Shown here: one piece after another, positions 7,886 through 18,500 of the stretch
How positions within the stretch are numbered: position 1 is the first letter of the stretch
Layout of the letters: each line of letters opens with the position of its first letter
Program-made: the position numbers and the translations under genes
Assembly: GCA_033764335.1 (NCBI GenBank)
Contig: JANRJC010000052.1
Location: 30,252 to 94,251, forward strand
DNA length: 64,000 nucleotides
Source: JAGQVA01 sp033764335
GTDB taxonomy: Bacteria; Bacteroidota; Bacteroidia; J057
Direction: 5' to 3'
The notes under the pieces: generated by a model
Told to the model about the DNA's origin: nothing
Databases searched by the model: none
The model's input: only the letters and a program-made list of their open reading frames with translations

Positions 7886-10390
7886 TCACCTTTGAATGAT
7901 CAATTTACCGGTACGGACTTCATCATTGTCTATTTTCAGCACGGAAATATACACTTGTGGTGGAACTTTTTCACCATTATCACCACAACCATCCCACAAC
8001 CAAACCTGTTTGCCAGGCACTTTGATTTCCTCCGGAAAAGTTTTGACGGCAACTCCATGTAAATCAAGTATTTCTAAGCGAGTACTTGCTTTATTTTTGA
8101 AATCACAACTGATTTCCATTGTACCGGAGGACGGGTTGGGAGCAATTTGTAAGCGTAAACCTTCTGGTGATATCATCTCATCTGCTAGACCGACGGTTGG
8201 GTGATTCATATCTCGCATTTCCCAAATGTCCACATTTGAAAAAGTAGCTGAACCACCAGAAACATATAAATCCACCTCTTGGCTCAAACTGTCTTCAGGG
8301 TATATCCGGGAAGCAAAAGCTGCTTTTTCGTTCACAAATACTTCGACTACAGATCCATCCAAAAATATGTGTAAATCAAAAGGCTGTCCAGAAGGCAAGG
8401 CATAATTCACAGATACCGGATCACGAGGTACAGTATTATTAGTGCTGGATATAGACCGGTCTATCGTCAGAAACTGAAAAAAGCTATTGTATGCAATCAC
8501 TGTTTGCTCTGTACCGGAAGGGTTCCGAGCAATGACAATTCCCATTTCCATTGAATTATTGGGATTGATCGTCGCTTTTATTTCCAGTTGGTGCCCAGAA
8601 ACTACGCCAAGATTGTTTGTCTGTCCGGAATTGATCGCCAGATCGGAATAGTGGTAATGTTTTCCCCGAAGCAAACTTAATTCCGGCAGGGGTGCCTGCT
8701 CAAGGGTCTGTCCGTCAGGGCTGAGATTCCATACACGAGGAAGGCTGTAAAGATTGGCCCATCCGTTTTCAAATTGTTCGGCGGGAGGAAGTTGATCGGG
8801 AATAATACCAATAGCGATAACCCTGCCCAACGAATCAGTAGTCACACTCGGAGAGAGGAAATGGCTCATCAACTCGAGTTTTTTAGGCGAGATATAATCG
8901 GGAGTGAATTTTTCGTTCTGAAAAGTTCCTGTCCAGTATAAGGCATCTGCGGGTTTGTTTGGCGGTTCGGGAACCTTATTTACCAAAAACAAATATTTGC
9001 TTCCAAACTTCTGAACCACAGGCATTTCCCAAAAAATACCTGCATTATCTATAGATGGCTGTCCAATCAAAAAAGGTCGAATATAGGTCCAGTTGTACAA
9101 ATCTGTAGACCGGTACAAAAAGGCAGTACCGCCTGAAACCGAACTTACAAGCCCTGACCCAATCACCATATACCAGTTATTGCCCTCTTTCCAGAGATAA
9201 GGATCGCGAAAGTCCATCGTCACGTAAGGCGGCGGCGTACCAGAAATTATAGGGTTTCCTGGATTTTTTTGCCAGAGCGTAAGGTCATTATTGCCTGTGG
9301 CAATACACATACTGGCTTTGGCACCATCAACGCCTGTGTATATAGCGACGGGATTTCCATTATTGTCTATCACACAATCCCCTGACCAGATTCCAAACTG
9401 ATCATATCCCGGCTGCGGCCATATTACCGGAGATTCTTCTTTCCATGAGATCAGATTGGTACTTGACTGGTGGCCCCAGTTTATTTGCGACCAATAAGGA
9501 CCGTTTGCATTTTTTTGATAGAAAATATGATATTTCCCATTGTGTTTTACGAGGCCGTGCGGCTCATTTGTCCAAGCAGCCGAAGGAATAGCGTGATAAC
9601 GAGGTCGGTGAAAATCACCAACAAAACGTGATGAAGGAATAGAAAGATCGGGTTGTGTTGCGGGAGATTGTGCCTGAAAATCTGCAAGAATGTCTGTGCC
9701 CGGCAATGCCTCATGGAGAAGAACGACTTCATCCAATAGCCCGTTTATGATATTAGTAGTAAAAATTCCCACTTTTTCATCCAGACTGTGCCGTCCCAAA
9801 TACACAAGACTGTTTGCCGGCCAGTTGACAAGTCCCTGAGTAAGACCCTGATCGAGAATTCCAACCCCATTTACATAAACTTTTACCCTTGCAGTGGGTG
9901 TATGAACAGTAACCGCAAGATGTATCCATTCAGATTTTTCGACTGGAAGTATAGCGGTAAAATTGTTTTTAAATCCATTTATATTAACTGCACCTGTAAT
10001 GTTTCCATATTTTGTTACCCCAACAAAAAAACCTTTCCCTTCCAGAGGATCAAACGCAGAAAATAAAGCCGCAGTGTTGACAGGATAGGATTCAAGCGCA
10101 AACCATAGAGAGATTGTAAATTCATTTTCGGGAAAAACCATAGTATGATTCCCTTCCACCCATGATGCGTATCCATTCAGACGAATACTGGTTCCCGATA
10201 CACCCGACATCCATTCGGGAGAAAAATGAGAATTGTAGAGGTAGCTTTCCCCGGATACGGCTTCTGTTATCTGTATGCCAGCAGCCTCATTCATTGACCA
10301 GTAAGCAACCGTATCGGGTTGCGCATGTACCTGAAAGCCGGCCATTCCAGCCAATGCAATAAGGATCGTGTAAAATCTTAGATATATCAT
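7886..10390 (-). CDS. secreted LamG-GH32 protein with T9SS tail; nucleophile position is Glu
   Basis: 834 residues from the ATG at 10390, which gives a proper signal peptide (MIYLRFYTILIALAGMAGF, then QVHAQ); the longer frame would run into the preceding gene. Residues 25-240 form a LamG/concanavalin-like domain (probable carbohydrate-binding module: FTISLWFALESY, LLDEVVLLHEAL). GH32 follows from about 262. The family motif W-M-N-D-P-N-G reads WTNEPHG, placing Glu276 where the nucleophile Asp is expected. RDP (DFRDPYLW) and the acid/base site (FWEMPV) are retained. A beta-sandwich and a T9SS type A domain (IAPNPSSGTMEIS ... GKLIIQR) complete it. Activity may be altered; see findings. Confidence 0.9.
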   Translation of the reverse strand: MIYLRFYTILIALAGMAGFQVHAQPDTVAYWSMNEAAGIQITEAVSGESYLYNSHFSPEWMSGVSGTSIRLNGYASWVEGNHTMVFPENEFTISLWFALESYPVNTAALFSAFDPLEGKGFFVGVTKYGNITGAVNINGFKNNFTAILPVEKSEWIHLAVTVHTPTARVKVYVNGVGILDQGLTQGLVNWPANSLVYLGRHSLDEKVGIFTTNIINGLLDEVVLLHEALPGTDILADFQAQSPATQPDLSIPSSRFVGDFHRPRYHAIPSAAWTNEPHGLVKHNGKYHIFYQKNANGPYWSQINWGHQSSTNLISWKEESPVIWPQPGYDQFGIWSGDCVIDNNGNPVAIYTGVDGAKASMCIATGNNDLTLWQKNPGNPIISGTPPPYVTMDFRDPYLWKEGNNWYMVIGSGLVSSVSGGTAFLYRSTDLYNWTYIRPFLIGQPSIDNAGIFWEMPVVQKFGSKYLFLVNKVPEPPNKPADALYWTGTFQNEKFTPDYISPKKLELMSHFLSPSVTTDSLGRVIAIGIIPDQLPPAEQFENGWANLYSLPRVWNLSPDGQTLEQAPLPELSLLRGKHYHYSDLAINSGQTNNLGVVSGHQLEIKATINPNNSMEMGIVIARNPSGTEQTVIAYNSFFQFLTIDRSISSTNNTVPRDPVSVNYALPSGQPFDLHIFLDGSVVEVFVNEKAAFASRIYPEDSLSQEVDLYVSGGSATFSNVDIWEMRDMNHPTVGLADEMISPEGLRLQIAPNPSSGTMEISCDFKNKASTRLEILDLHGVAVKTFPEEIKVPGKQVWLWDGCGDNGEKVPPQVYISVLKIDNDEVRTGKLIIQR

Positions 10391-10454
10391 GGGGTTTTCA
10401 CTAAAAAGAATCCGGACCAGCAGGCATCTGCTGCCGGTCCGGGAAATCAACCAA

Positions 10455-13400
10455 TTACCTTTGTAATATAATTTTTCCGTTGACAATCTGGTTGCCAGCT
10501 TTAATCTGGTAAAAATACATACCCGAATCAAAGCGGTTAGCCTGCCATTTTATCACCTGGGTTCCGGCGGAAGTTAATTGTCCAGAAACGAGAACATCTA
10601 CTTTGCGTCCGCTGATATCCAAAATCTGAATAGAAACGGGCATCGTTTTATCCAAAGTAAAGCGAATATTCACTTCGTCTTTGAAGGGGTTGGGGAATGC
10701 CTGCACACCTAGCACATTTTCTTCCAGCTCATAGATACCTACACTACCGGAAGTTTTTAGATAGTTGAGGATGTTGAAAGTTAATGTTTGGAGATCGGCA
10801 CTATCTGCGTTCACGCCATCGGGAATGTACCAGTCAAATGCACCTGCACCAACAGCAATCGCGCTTCCTTCGCCTGCTGCACCTTCATATTCGGCCAGGG
10901 AAACCAGAATGTCAAAATTGGAGTCCCACTCCGGACCTGCAAGATGCGTACCGTGGAAACGATCGGGTACCGGGATAGTGGCATAATTGGGATCGTTGGG
11001 GTTGATCACCCACCATGAAAGCGGGTTTTCGCGGGTCCCGGTTGTAAACAGGGTAAAAAATACAGGATTGAGGTTGGCAAAGGCCGGGTGGTTGAGCTTA
11101 TCCGTTTTGATTCTGAATCCCCAATGATCGGGATTACTGGCTACGGGGGCAAGCGTAACTTGCATCCCCTGATTATTAGGCTCAAGCCCGAGGTTGACCA
11201 CGTATTGGGTCGCGGTACCCGAAAGAAGGATACCTCCGCCTGACTCTTCTCTGAATCTACGAAGAATACGGCTTACATTTTCATTATCTGCCAAGATAGG
11301 CAATGTCTCAAATGATTCATAATGCCACCATGCTGCTCTGAAATTGGCAAGAAGGGTTGTGGAGTCAAGTATGACGTCCTGAAAACTGTAATATACAACA
11401 GCAGTATCGCCAAATTCTCTTTTCGCCCATTCATATCCTTTTCTGGCATTAGGCTCTATTTGAGTAAGAGTGGCGGCTGTTCCCAGTACGGCGATTTTGC
11501 CAGGATTCAATACAACTTCTACAATTGCATCAAAAACTACTCCTCCGACACTTGAGATCGTATCGGTTTTTAGATTCAAAAATTCGGAGGAAGGAATTTC
11601 TACTGTAAAATCGGTAATATCCACATCATAGTCGGTAGCGGTACCGGAAAGCGTCAGAGAAGCGTGTGTATCATCTACCCGTGATACTGCGGCAGAAATA
11701 CCACCCGGCAGATTTTTAATGACCCAGCTTCCCTGTGTAAGCGGATTGGTGAAAATGGCATTGGTAACGGTTACGTCCAGAACTTTTCCAGCTTCATCAC
11801 CTTCCTGGATCGGCCCGCCGGCATGAGAGACTACGAGTGTTTGCTGATCATTTACCGTGAAGAGATATTCCAGCATATTGCGGGTAAACTGCTCCAGATT
11901 TGCCTGGTCGCTGGCGCCATTGTTTGCTGTGGGCAACCACTGATACCCAGGAGCTGAAGCAGCGACCACGCCACCGTTACCGATAAGGATTTCACCTACT
12001 GCCGGAAGGTCAGTGCCCCCAAACCATGGCATTGTACCGAAACCTGTACCCGGAAATGAACCTCCTGTCCACCAACTGATAGCTTCATGGCCGGCAACAG
12101 AGTCTGAAATGGTACGGAAACCGCTCCAGTTGGGATCAGCCCAGTCGGTTGTAGCAGGAATGTTGGCAAATACCGGGTGGTTTTCAAATCCCGCAAATGG
12201 CTTAATACCCCATGCAGCATCCGGGCCTGCAGGGTCATTGTCAATGATCTGGTTGGGGGCTACTATTGAAGTGTCCATATTGTTGGCATAAGCAGTCGCG
12301 AAACCAGAGAGAAGCATACCGCCACCGTTGGAAACAAAGTTTTTCAATGAGTCAGCAACGGCTAATGCCTCCGTCGGAATAGTTGAAACATCTTCCAGGT
12401 GGTACCAGACAACTTCCGTACTTGCAGGTAACCCATCGGCCTGAATATCTGCAAAACTACGATAGCTGATGTTAAACCCATAAGCACCCTGTGCCCAGGA
12501 GTAAGCATTTTTTTCGCTTTGTGGAAGATCGCTGAGACTGTTTGCACTACCGAGCATAACAAGAGACGGCTCAGGCTGAAGATAAGTAAGAATATTCTCT
12601 GTAAATTTTTCGAGATTGGTTTGCTCATTGGCACCGTTGTTAGCAGTTGGCAACCACTGGTATCCGGGCGCACTGGTAATCATGATATTTCCTTTGCCTT
12701 TAGGAATCTCGCCTGTCACCGGTAGGTCTGTACCGCCAAACCATGGCATTGTACCGAAACCTGTACCCGGAAATGAACCTCCTGTCCACCAGCGAACGGC
12801 TTCATGACCGGCAACGGAATCTGAAATAGTACGGAAACCACTCCAGTTGGGATCAGCCCAGTCGGTTGTAGCAGGAATACCGGCAAATATTGGGTGGTTT
12901 TCAAATCCCGCAAATGGTTTAATACCCCATGCGGCATCAGGTCCTGCTGGATTGTTATTTATAGTCTGGCTAGGAGCAACCGTAGTTGCGTTTACATCTA
13001 CGACGTAGCCTGTTGCAAAGGAAGAGAGAAACATGCCCCCGCCATTATCAATAAAAGCTTCAATAGCAGCCGCAGCCAGGCCGGCATCAGAAGGGATGTT
13101 GGCATCATCTTCAAGGTGAAACCATGCTACTTTTACGGAAGCAGGAAGACCATTCGCTGCCACATCACTGAAAGACTGGTAAACGGCATCTTTACCATAA
13201 TGGCTAAGTGCCCAACTATAGGCATTTTTTTCACTTGTTGAAAGGCCACTGGTATCTGAAGGCGCACCAATAAGGATAATGGAAGGATTGGGAATCAGGT
13301 AGTTGAGCATGTTTGCAGTAAACTGCTCTAGATTTGCCTGTTCGTTGGCACCGTTGATAGCAGCTGAAATCCAGTTATATCCAGGAGCAGTTGCTACCAT

Positions 13401-14075
13401 CACATTACCTTGTCCTTTGGGAATTTCGCCAACAACCGGGAGATCTATTCCGCCAAACCATGGCATGGTTCCCAAACCTGTACCGGGGAATGAACCTCCT
13501 GTCCACCAACGTATAGCCTCGCGACCTGCAACGCTGTCTGAGATCGTCCGGAATCCACTCCAGTTAGGATCAGCCCAGTCGGTGTTAGCGGTAAGACCGG
13601 CAAATACAGGGTGGTTTTCAAAACCGGGAAAAGGTTTGATACCCCATGCTGCATCAGGGCCGGCAGGATCGTTATTGATGGTCTGATCAGGAGATACGCC
13701 AGTGGCGTTGATGGCCACAGCGTATTCTGTTGCAAATCCGGAAACAAGCAATCCACCACCATTGGAGACAAAAGCCTCGATTGCTGAAGTAGCAAATGCT
13801 GCATCAGCGGGCAGAATCGGATCGTCTTCAAAGTGAAACCAGATCGCCTGGCAGTCGGCGGGTAATCCGCTACTGCCGATATTGGCAAAACTGATATAGG
13901 CGGCGTCAGCGCCAAAGTGGGACAATGCCCAGCCATAAGCGTTTTTTTCTGCCAGTGGCAGACCGCTGGTGTCTGCGGCAGCACCGACCAGGCATACCTT
14001 CTGGGCAAAGACATTGCCTGCGAAAATCGTGAGTATCGCGGTGATGATACTCAGACGGGTAATTAATCTGATCAT
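10455..14075 (-). CDS. DUF4960-like tandem-repeat surface protein with T9SS tail, fructan locus
   Basis: 1206 residues with signal peptide (MIRLITRLSIITAILTIFAG). Three near-identical domains of about 240 residues (roughly 25-262, 265-505, 508-748) each contain SEKNAYSWAL or similar, WFHLEDD, FVSNGGG, AGPDAAWGIKPF, GFENHPVFA, TDWADPNWSGFRTISDSVAG and TMPWFGG. A linker domain (about 755-855) precedes a diverged fourth copy (about 858-1110), followed by a T9SS type A domain ending NGKIILQR. The N-terminal Rossmann/ThuA-like pattern resembles DUF4960, the family of the surface glycan-binding protein of the Bacteroides fructan locus (BT1761); that link is from memory. Probably a multivalent fructan-binding surface protein. 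Confidence 0.78.
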   Translation of the reverse strand: MIRLITRLSIITAILTIFAGNVFAQKVCLVGAAADTSGLPLAEKNAYGWALSHFGADAAYISFANIGSSGLPADCQAIWFHFEDDPILPADAAFATSAIEAFVSNGGGLLVSGFATEYAVAINATGVSPDQTINNDPAGPDAAWGIKPFPGFENHPVFAGLTANTDWADPNWSGFRTISDSVAGREAIRWWTGGSFPGTGLGTMPWFGGIDLPVVGEIPKGQGNVMVATAPGYNWISAAINGANEQANLEQFTANMLNYLIPNPSIILIGAPSDTSGLSTSEKNAYSWALSHYGKDAVYQSFSDVAANGLPASVKVAWFHLEDDANIPSDAGLAAAAIEAFIDNGGGMFLSSFATGYVVDVNATTVAPSQTINNNPAGPDAAWGIKPFAGFENHPIFAGIPATTDWADPNWSGFRTISDSVAGHEAVRWWTGGSFPGTGFGTMPWFGGTDLPVTGEIPKGKGNIMITSAPGYQWLPTANNGANEQTNLEKFTENILTYLQPEPSLVMLGSANSLSDLPQSEKNAYSWAQGAYGFNISYRSFADIQADGLPASTEVVWYHLEDVSTIPTEALAVADSLKNFVSNGGGMLLSGFATAYANNMDTSIVAPNQIIDNDPAGPDAAWGIKPFAGFENHPVFANIPATTDWADPNWSGFRTISDSVAGHEAISWWTGGSFPGTGFGTMPWFGGTDLPAVGEILIGNGGVVAASAPGYQWLPTANNGASDQANLEQFTRNMLEYLFTVNDQQTLVVSHAGGPIQEGDEAGKVLDVTVTNAIFTNPLTQGSWVIKNLPGGISAAVSRVDDTHASLTLSGTATDYDVDITDFTVEIPSSEFLNLKTDTISSVGGVVFDAIVEVVLNPGKIAVLGTAATLTQIEPNARKGYEWAKREFGDTAVVYYSFQDVILDSTTLLANFRAAWWHYESFETLPILADNENVSRILRRFREESGGGILLSGTATQYVVNLGLEPNNQGMQVTLAPVASNPDHWGFRIKTDKLNHPAFANLNPVFFTLFTTGTRENPLSWWVINPNDPNYATIPVPDRFHGTHLAGPEWDSNFDILVSLAEYEGAAGEGSAIAVGAGAFDWYIPDGVNADSADLQTLTFNILNYLKTSGSVGIYELEENVLGVQAFPNPFKDEVNIRFTLDKTMPVSIQILDISGRKVDVLVSGQLTSAGTQVIKWQANRFDSGMYFYQIKAGNQIVNGKIILQR

Positions 14076-14127
14076 AATTAGGAGTTTTGTGAGATAGTTT
14101 TGATTAGAGCGTAAAAAGGTTGATTAT

Positions 14128-15546
14128 TTAGTATCCCGAGTTTTGAACCAACGCAGGATTCAGATCCAATTCCGAAACAGGCAAAGGCATAACTTCGTGA
14201 ACTCCGTCATCAAACCGGCGCCCCAGGGCGCGGATGGTTTCGCCCGCTATGCCCCAACGCACCAGATCAAAAAACCGATGCCCTTCAAGCCCAAGTTCCC
14301 ACTTTCGTTCATCTCGAATCGCCTGCCGGGCTTCGGCCTGTGAAAGCCCTGTCAATTCCGGCATTCCTACACTGGGGCGCTGGCGTATAGTATTCACCAT
14401 CGCAAGGGCTTCATCTGTCTGCCCTGACTCGTTTAGCGCCTCTGCATACAACAACAGAAAATCTGAGTATCGCATCAGCTTGTAGTTCAGGTCAGAATCG
14501 TATTGTTTGCCGTTGGAAAATCCTTCGATATATTTTACCGATGCATAAAAGGTGGGGCTGATAATACTAAACTGGGTCGTAAACGCTTTGCGAGGATCAT
14601 CAGACCCATCTGACCGAAGCCCGAAAGTATTTACGTAGGCAGAAAACGGGGCAGTATATCCACGGGGATTGGGCGTACCCTCAAATCCTTCGAGGTCATT
14701 GTGTGCATTTCCTTCCCCTGAGTCTGTTCCTGATTTACACTGGATCTCAAAAATGCTTTCGATTCCATTTTCATGCGCAACGGAAAAATTGTCCATATAG
14801 TCATCAAAAAGGCCATATTCGCCAGAATTGACTACCTGCTGTCCCAGTAGAATAGCATCTTCCCAGCGTTTTTCATACACATACAGCTTGGTAAGATATG
14901 CCATCGCTGCTCCTTTGGTGACACGGCCCATATCGGCACTGGTGTATCCGGTTTTTAGTGGAAGACCTCCAATCGCATCTGTAAAATCCTGAATCATCTG
15001 AGATACGACCACACTTTTGGGATCACGCGCAACCCTAGATTCATCGGCCTTAAGTGTCTGGGTGACCAAAGGCACATCGCCAAAAGTACGGGTAAGGTCA
15101 AAAAAATAAAATGCACGGAGAAATTTAGCCTCTGCGATCATGCGGGTTTTCAAGGCTGCATCCATTTCCACACCGTCTATTTTTTCCAGGAAAAGATTGC
15201 ATCTGTATATACCAGCATAACATTCACGCCAAATCACACTTACCAGTTTTTCAGAACCATCCTGTGCATTTTTCTCATATGGATTCCATCGGTCGGAGGT
15301 TCGGCCAACTCTTGCAAGGTCACCACAATAAATACCGACTGCATCCACCCCTAACCCATAAAGGCGGTCGAGTTGTGAACTGAGATTGTCATAGCAAGCA
15401 TTGAGCGCAATGGTTGCTTGTTTTTCGTTCTGGTAATAGGCGTTTACAGAAACTACGTCCGGTGGGAATGTTTCCAGGAAATCTTTGCATGAAACAGCCG
15501 TAAGCACAGCAAAAATCAGCAGGATATTAATTGTATTTTTCATCAT
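14128..15546 (-). CDS. susD: SusD/RagB-family nutrient-binding lipoprotein
   Basis: 472 residues. The lipoprotein signal peptide ends in lipobox TAVSC (Cys20), followed by KDFLETFPPD, the usual SusD start. TPR-like helices (AEAKFLRAFYFFDLTRTFGDVPLVTQ) and the C-terminal block (LMRYSDFLLLYAEALNESGQ, RQAIRDERKWELGLEGHRFFDLVRW) are canonical. SusD forms the hinged lid over the SusC transporter on the cell surface and captures oligosaccharides, here probably fructans. It starts 7 bp after the susC stop, the standard pairing. Confidence 0.95.
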   Translation of the reverse strand: MMKNTINILLIFAVLTAVSCKDFLETFPPDVVSVNAYYQNEKQATIALNACYDNLSSQLDRLYGLGVDAVGIYCGDLARVGRTSDRWNPYEKNAQDGSEKLVSVIWRECYAGIYRCNLFLEKIDGVEMDAALKTRMIAEAKFLRAFYFFDLTRTFGDVPLVTQTLKADESRVARDPKSVVVSQMIQDFTDAIGGLPLKTGYTSADMGRVTKGAAMAYLTKLYVYEKRWEDAILLGQQVVNSGEYGLFDDYMDNFSVAHENGIESIFEIQCKSGTDSGEGNAHNDLEGFEGTPNPRGYTAPFSAYVNTFGLRSDGSDDPRKAFTTQFSIISPTFYASVKYIEGFSNGKQYDSDLNYKLMRYSDFLLLYAEALNESGQTDEALAMVNTIRQRPSVGMPELTGLSQAEARQAIRDERKWELGLEGHRFFDLVRWGIAGETIRALGRRFDDGVHEVMPLPVSELDLNPALVQNSGY

Positions 15547-15553
15547 TCTTTTT

Positions 15554-18500
15554 TTAAAGATCGAGGTTCAGGCCAGTCAACATTGTTTTCGCCATAGGAT
15601 AATCCCACCCAAAAGAATCACTTCCTTCCATCGGGATTTCCGGATCAAAGCCGCTATAGTGGGTGAAGGTGAGGATATCGGTAGCTCCTACGTACACACG
15701 GAGTCTTGCTATCCCTATTTTTTTGCTAAAATCGGCAGGTAGGGTAAATCCTATTTGAATATTTTTCAGTCTCAGGTAGGAAGCGTCTTCTACAAAGAAG
15801 TCGCTGTTTCTGTTATTGTCGTTAGGGCTACCTCCATAATATACCCGAGGCATGGTATTGCTTGTACCGGGGCCATGCCATCTGTCCATTCTTTCTGCTA
15901 CGAGGTTTTCTGCGAAATCCAAAAAGCTCCTGCCGCCGCCAAAGTTGGCATTAGCCAGCATAATGCTGTGCCCAAATGCGCCCTGAAGTAATCCCGTAAC
16001 GTCAAATCCTTTGATGTTTATGCCCAGATTGTAACCGAGGGTATATTTCGGGATAGTCTGCCCAAGTGTTGTGCGGTCAAATGCATCAATTTTTCCGTCG
16101 GGTGTTCCCTGCGGACCGCTAACATCCACAAATATCAGGTCACCGGGTTCTGCGCCTTCCACATGTGGTTTAACATCCACTTCTTCAGGTGTCTGAAATA
16201 TACCATCCGTTTTGTAACCGTAAATGGTGCGAAGCGGATATCCGGCCCGATACAGGTTAGATGTACCATCTCTACCGGTAGTCCAGGAAATTCCTCCGAA
16301 ATCAATAACTTCGTTTTTGAGAAATGCGATATTAAACCCTGTCCGAAAATTTAATGCACCAATTTTATCGGCATAGGCAATTTCGAGTTCCAATCCCTTA
16401 TTCTGCACCTGACCTACATTCTGACGAGAAGCATTAGAAGCTCCTGTAGTTGCAGGAACCGGTACATATAGCAGAATATCATAGGTGTTTTTCAGATACA
16501 CATCTGTTTTCACCGTCAGTTTTTCAGAAAGAAAACCGAGGTCAATGCCAATATTATACTGCTCGGTTGTTTCCCAGCGAATATCCTCATTGGCAAGCGC
16601 CAGGGGTGCTCCTCCCAGTGCCAGATTCTGGCCATTGCCAAATACATAGTTTAAACCAAAATTGACGATGGAGTGATACTCATAGTCTCCAATTGCCGAG
16701 TTGCCCAGCAATCCCCAGCTTCCACGAAATTTGGCGGAATTGAGTACCGGCTGAAGGGACTGCATAAACTTTTCTTCAGAAACCACCCAAGAAAGGCCTA
16801 CTGAGGGAAATGTGCCCCAGCGATTGTCTTTTGAAAAGCGGGAGGATCCGTCTCTGCGCAAAGTTGCGGAGAGAAAATACCGGTCTTTGAATGTATAATC
16901 GAATCTTCCGAAGTAGGAAAACATTTTATACTCGGTCCAGGAACCCTGAATTTCAAGATTAGTGGTGACAGACCCAATTGTACTGATCAGGTCGGAAGGA
17001 AATCCAAATCCTTTAGCCAGAAACCAGTTGTTGCGGTGATGACGCGCCCAGCTACCTGCCAAAACATCAATCCGATGATTTTTGCCCAGTACACGCTTAT
17101 AGGTTAGGTAATTATCCCAATCCCAAGTCAAATCTTTAAAATCTGCCATATCAGCAAAGGCTTCCTGTGTCACAAAACCCAGTGTGTAGGAGGGTTCGTA
17201 GTAATCCTTCTCGGTAAGACGGCGGTCTAGGCGAAATGCAGAGCGAAAATTTAACCCTTTCGATATTTCAAGGTCTCCATAGACAGTTCCGAAAAAGTGG
17301 GTCTGAGTATTTTCCCAATGGATCAACTCCGACATGGCAACCGGGTTTTTCAGCGTGGTTTCTCCTTTGGAGGGATTTCCCGCTCCATACCAGCCATCGT
17401 CCGTTCGCACCGGAATAGTCGGTTGAAGGATAAATATCCGACTGATATAATAATCCCCTCCTGTATTCTGGAGAGAATGGTTGAAAGTTAATGTCTCTCC
17501 TATTTTCAGCCGTTTTTTAAAAGTATTCTCTGCATTTACCCGAAAATTATATCGCTTAAAATTTGTGTTCAGGTAAATCCCATCCTGATCCAACACTCCG
17601 AGCGAAAGCGAATAATTAGAGGTTGCTGTCCCATTGGAAAAAGTAAGGTGATGGTTTTGCATAAACCCACGTTGCAAGAGTTCGTTTTGCCAGTTGGTAC
17701 CTTCTTTTCCTGCCCAGGAGGCCGTTTCCTGCTCATTGTAAAAGCGAGGAAGACCTGCATTATCAGTTGCTTCATTGAGTAGCGTTACATACTGATCTGC
17801 ATTGAGCATTTCAACCTTGTTGGTCGCTTCCTGATAACCAAAAAACGTATTGTAGTTAATTGTCTGCGAACCAAATTTGCCCTTTTTTGTAGTGATAAGA
17901 ATCACACCGTTGGCGGCCCGATAGCCATAGATAGCTGCAGAAGAGGCATCTTTCAGTACCGAAATATTTTCGATATCGTTGGGGTCAACGGTAGTAAATG
18001 TACCCACTTCCTGACCATCCACTAATATCAGCGGAGTATTATTGCCGCCTTCAGGGACAGAGCCGTAGCCTCTGATGCGGATCGTTGCCGCATCACCGGG
18101 ACGAGCGGCTGTCGTTACCTGTACGCCGGCAATTTCTCCCTGAAGGGCTTCTCCTACACTTTTCAGATTACGGGTTTCAAGTCTTGCACTGGAAATCTGG
18201 GATATAGCTCCGGTGACATCTTTTTTACTTTTTGTACCATACCCCACGACCACTACTTCATCCAGTGTTACGACCTTTTCTGCCAGTCGTACATCAAAGT
18301 TTCCATCCTTTTGCACAATTATCTCAGAAGCTTCCATGCCTACCATTGAAAACACAAGCGTAGAGCCTTCCGATACCTCTATCTCATACCCCCCATCATC
18401 TCTGGTAATTACGCCGTTTCGGGTGCCTTTTTCGAGTACTGTCACACCGCCAATACCTATCCCGGTTACAGAATGGGTAACTTTTCCCGATATTTTAAGT

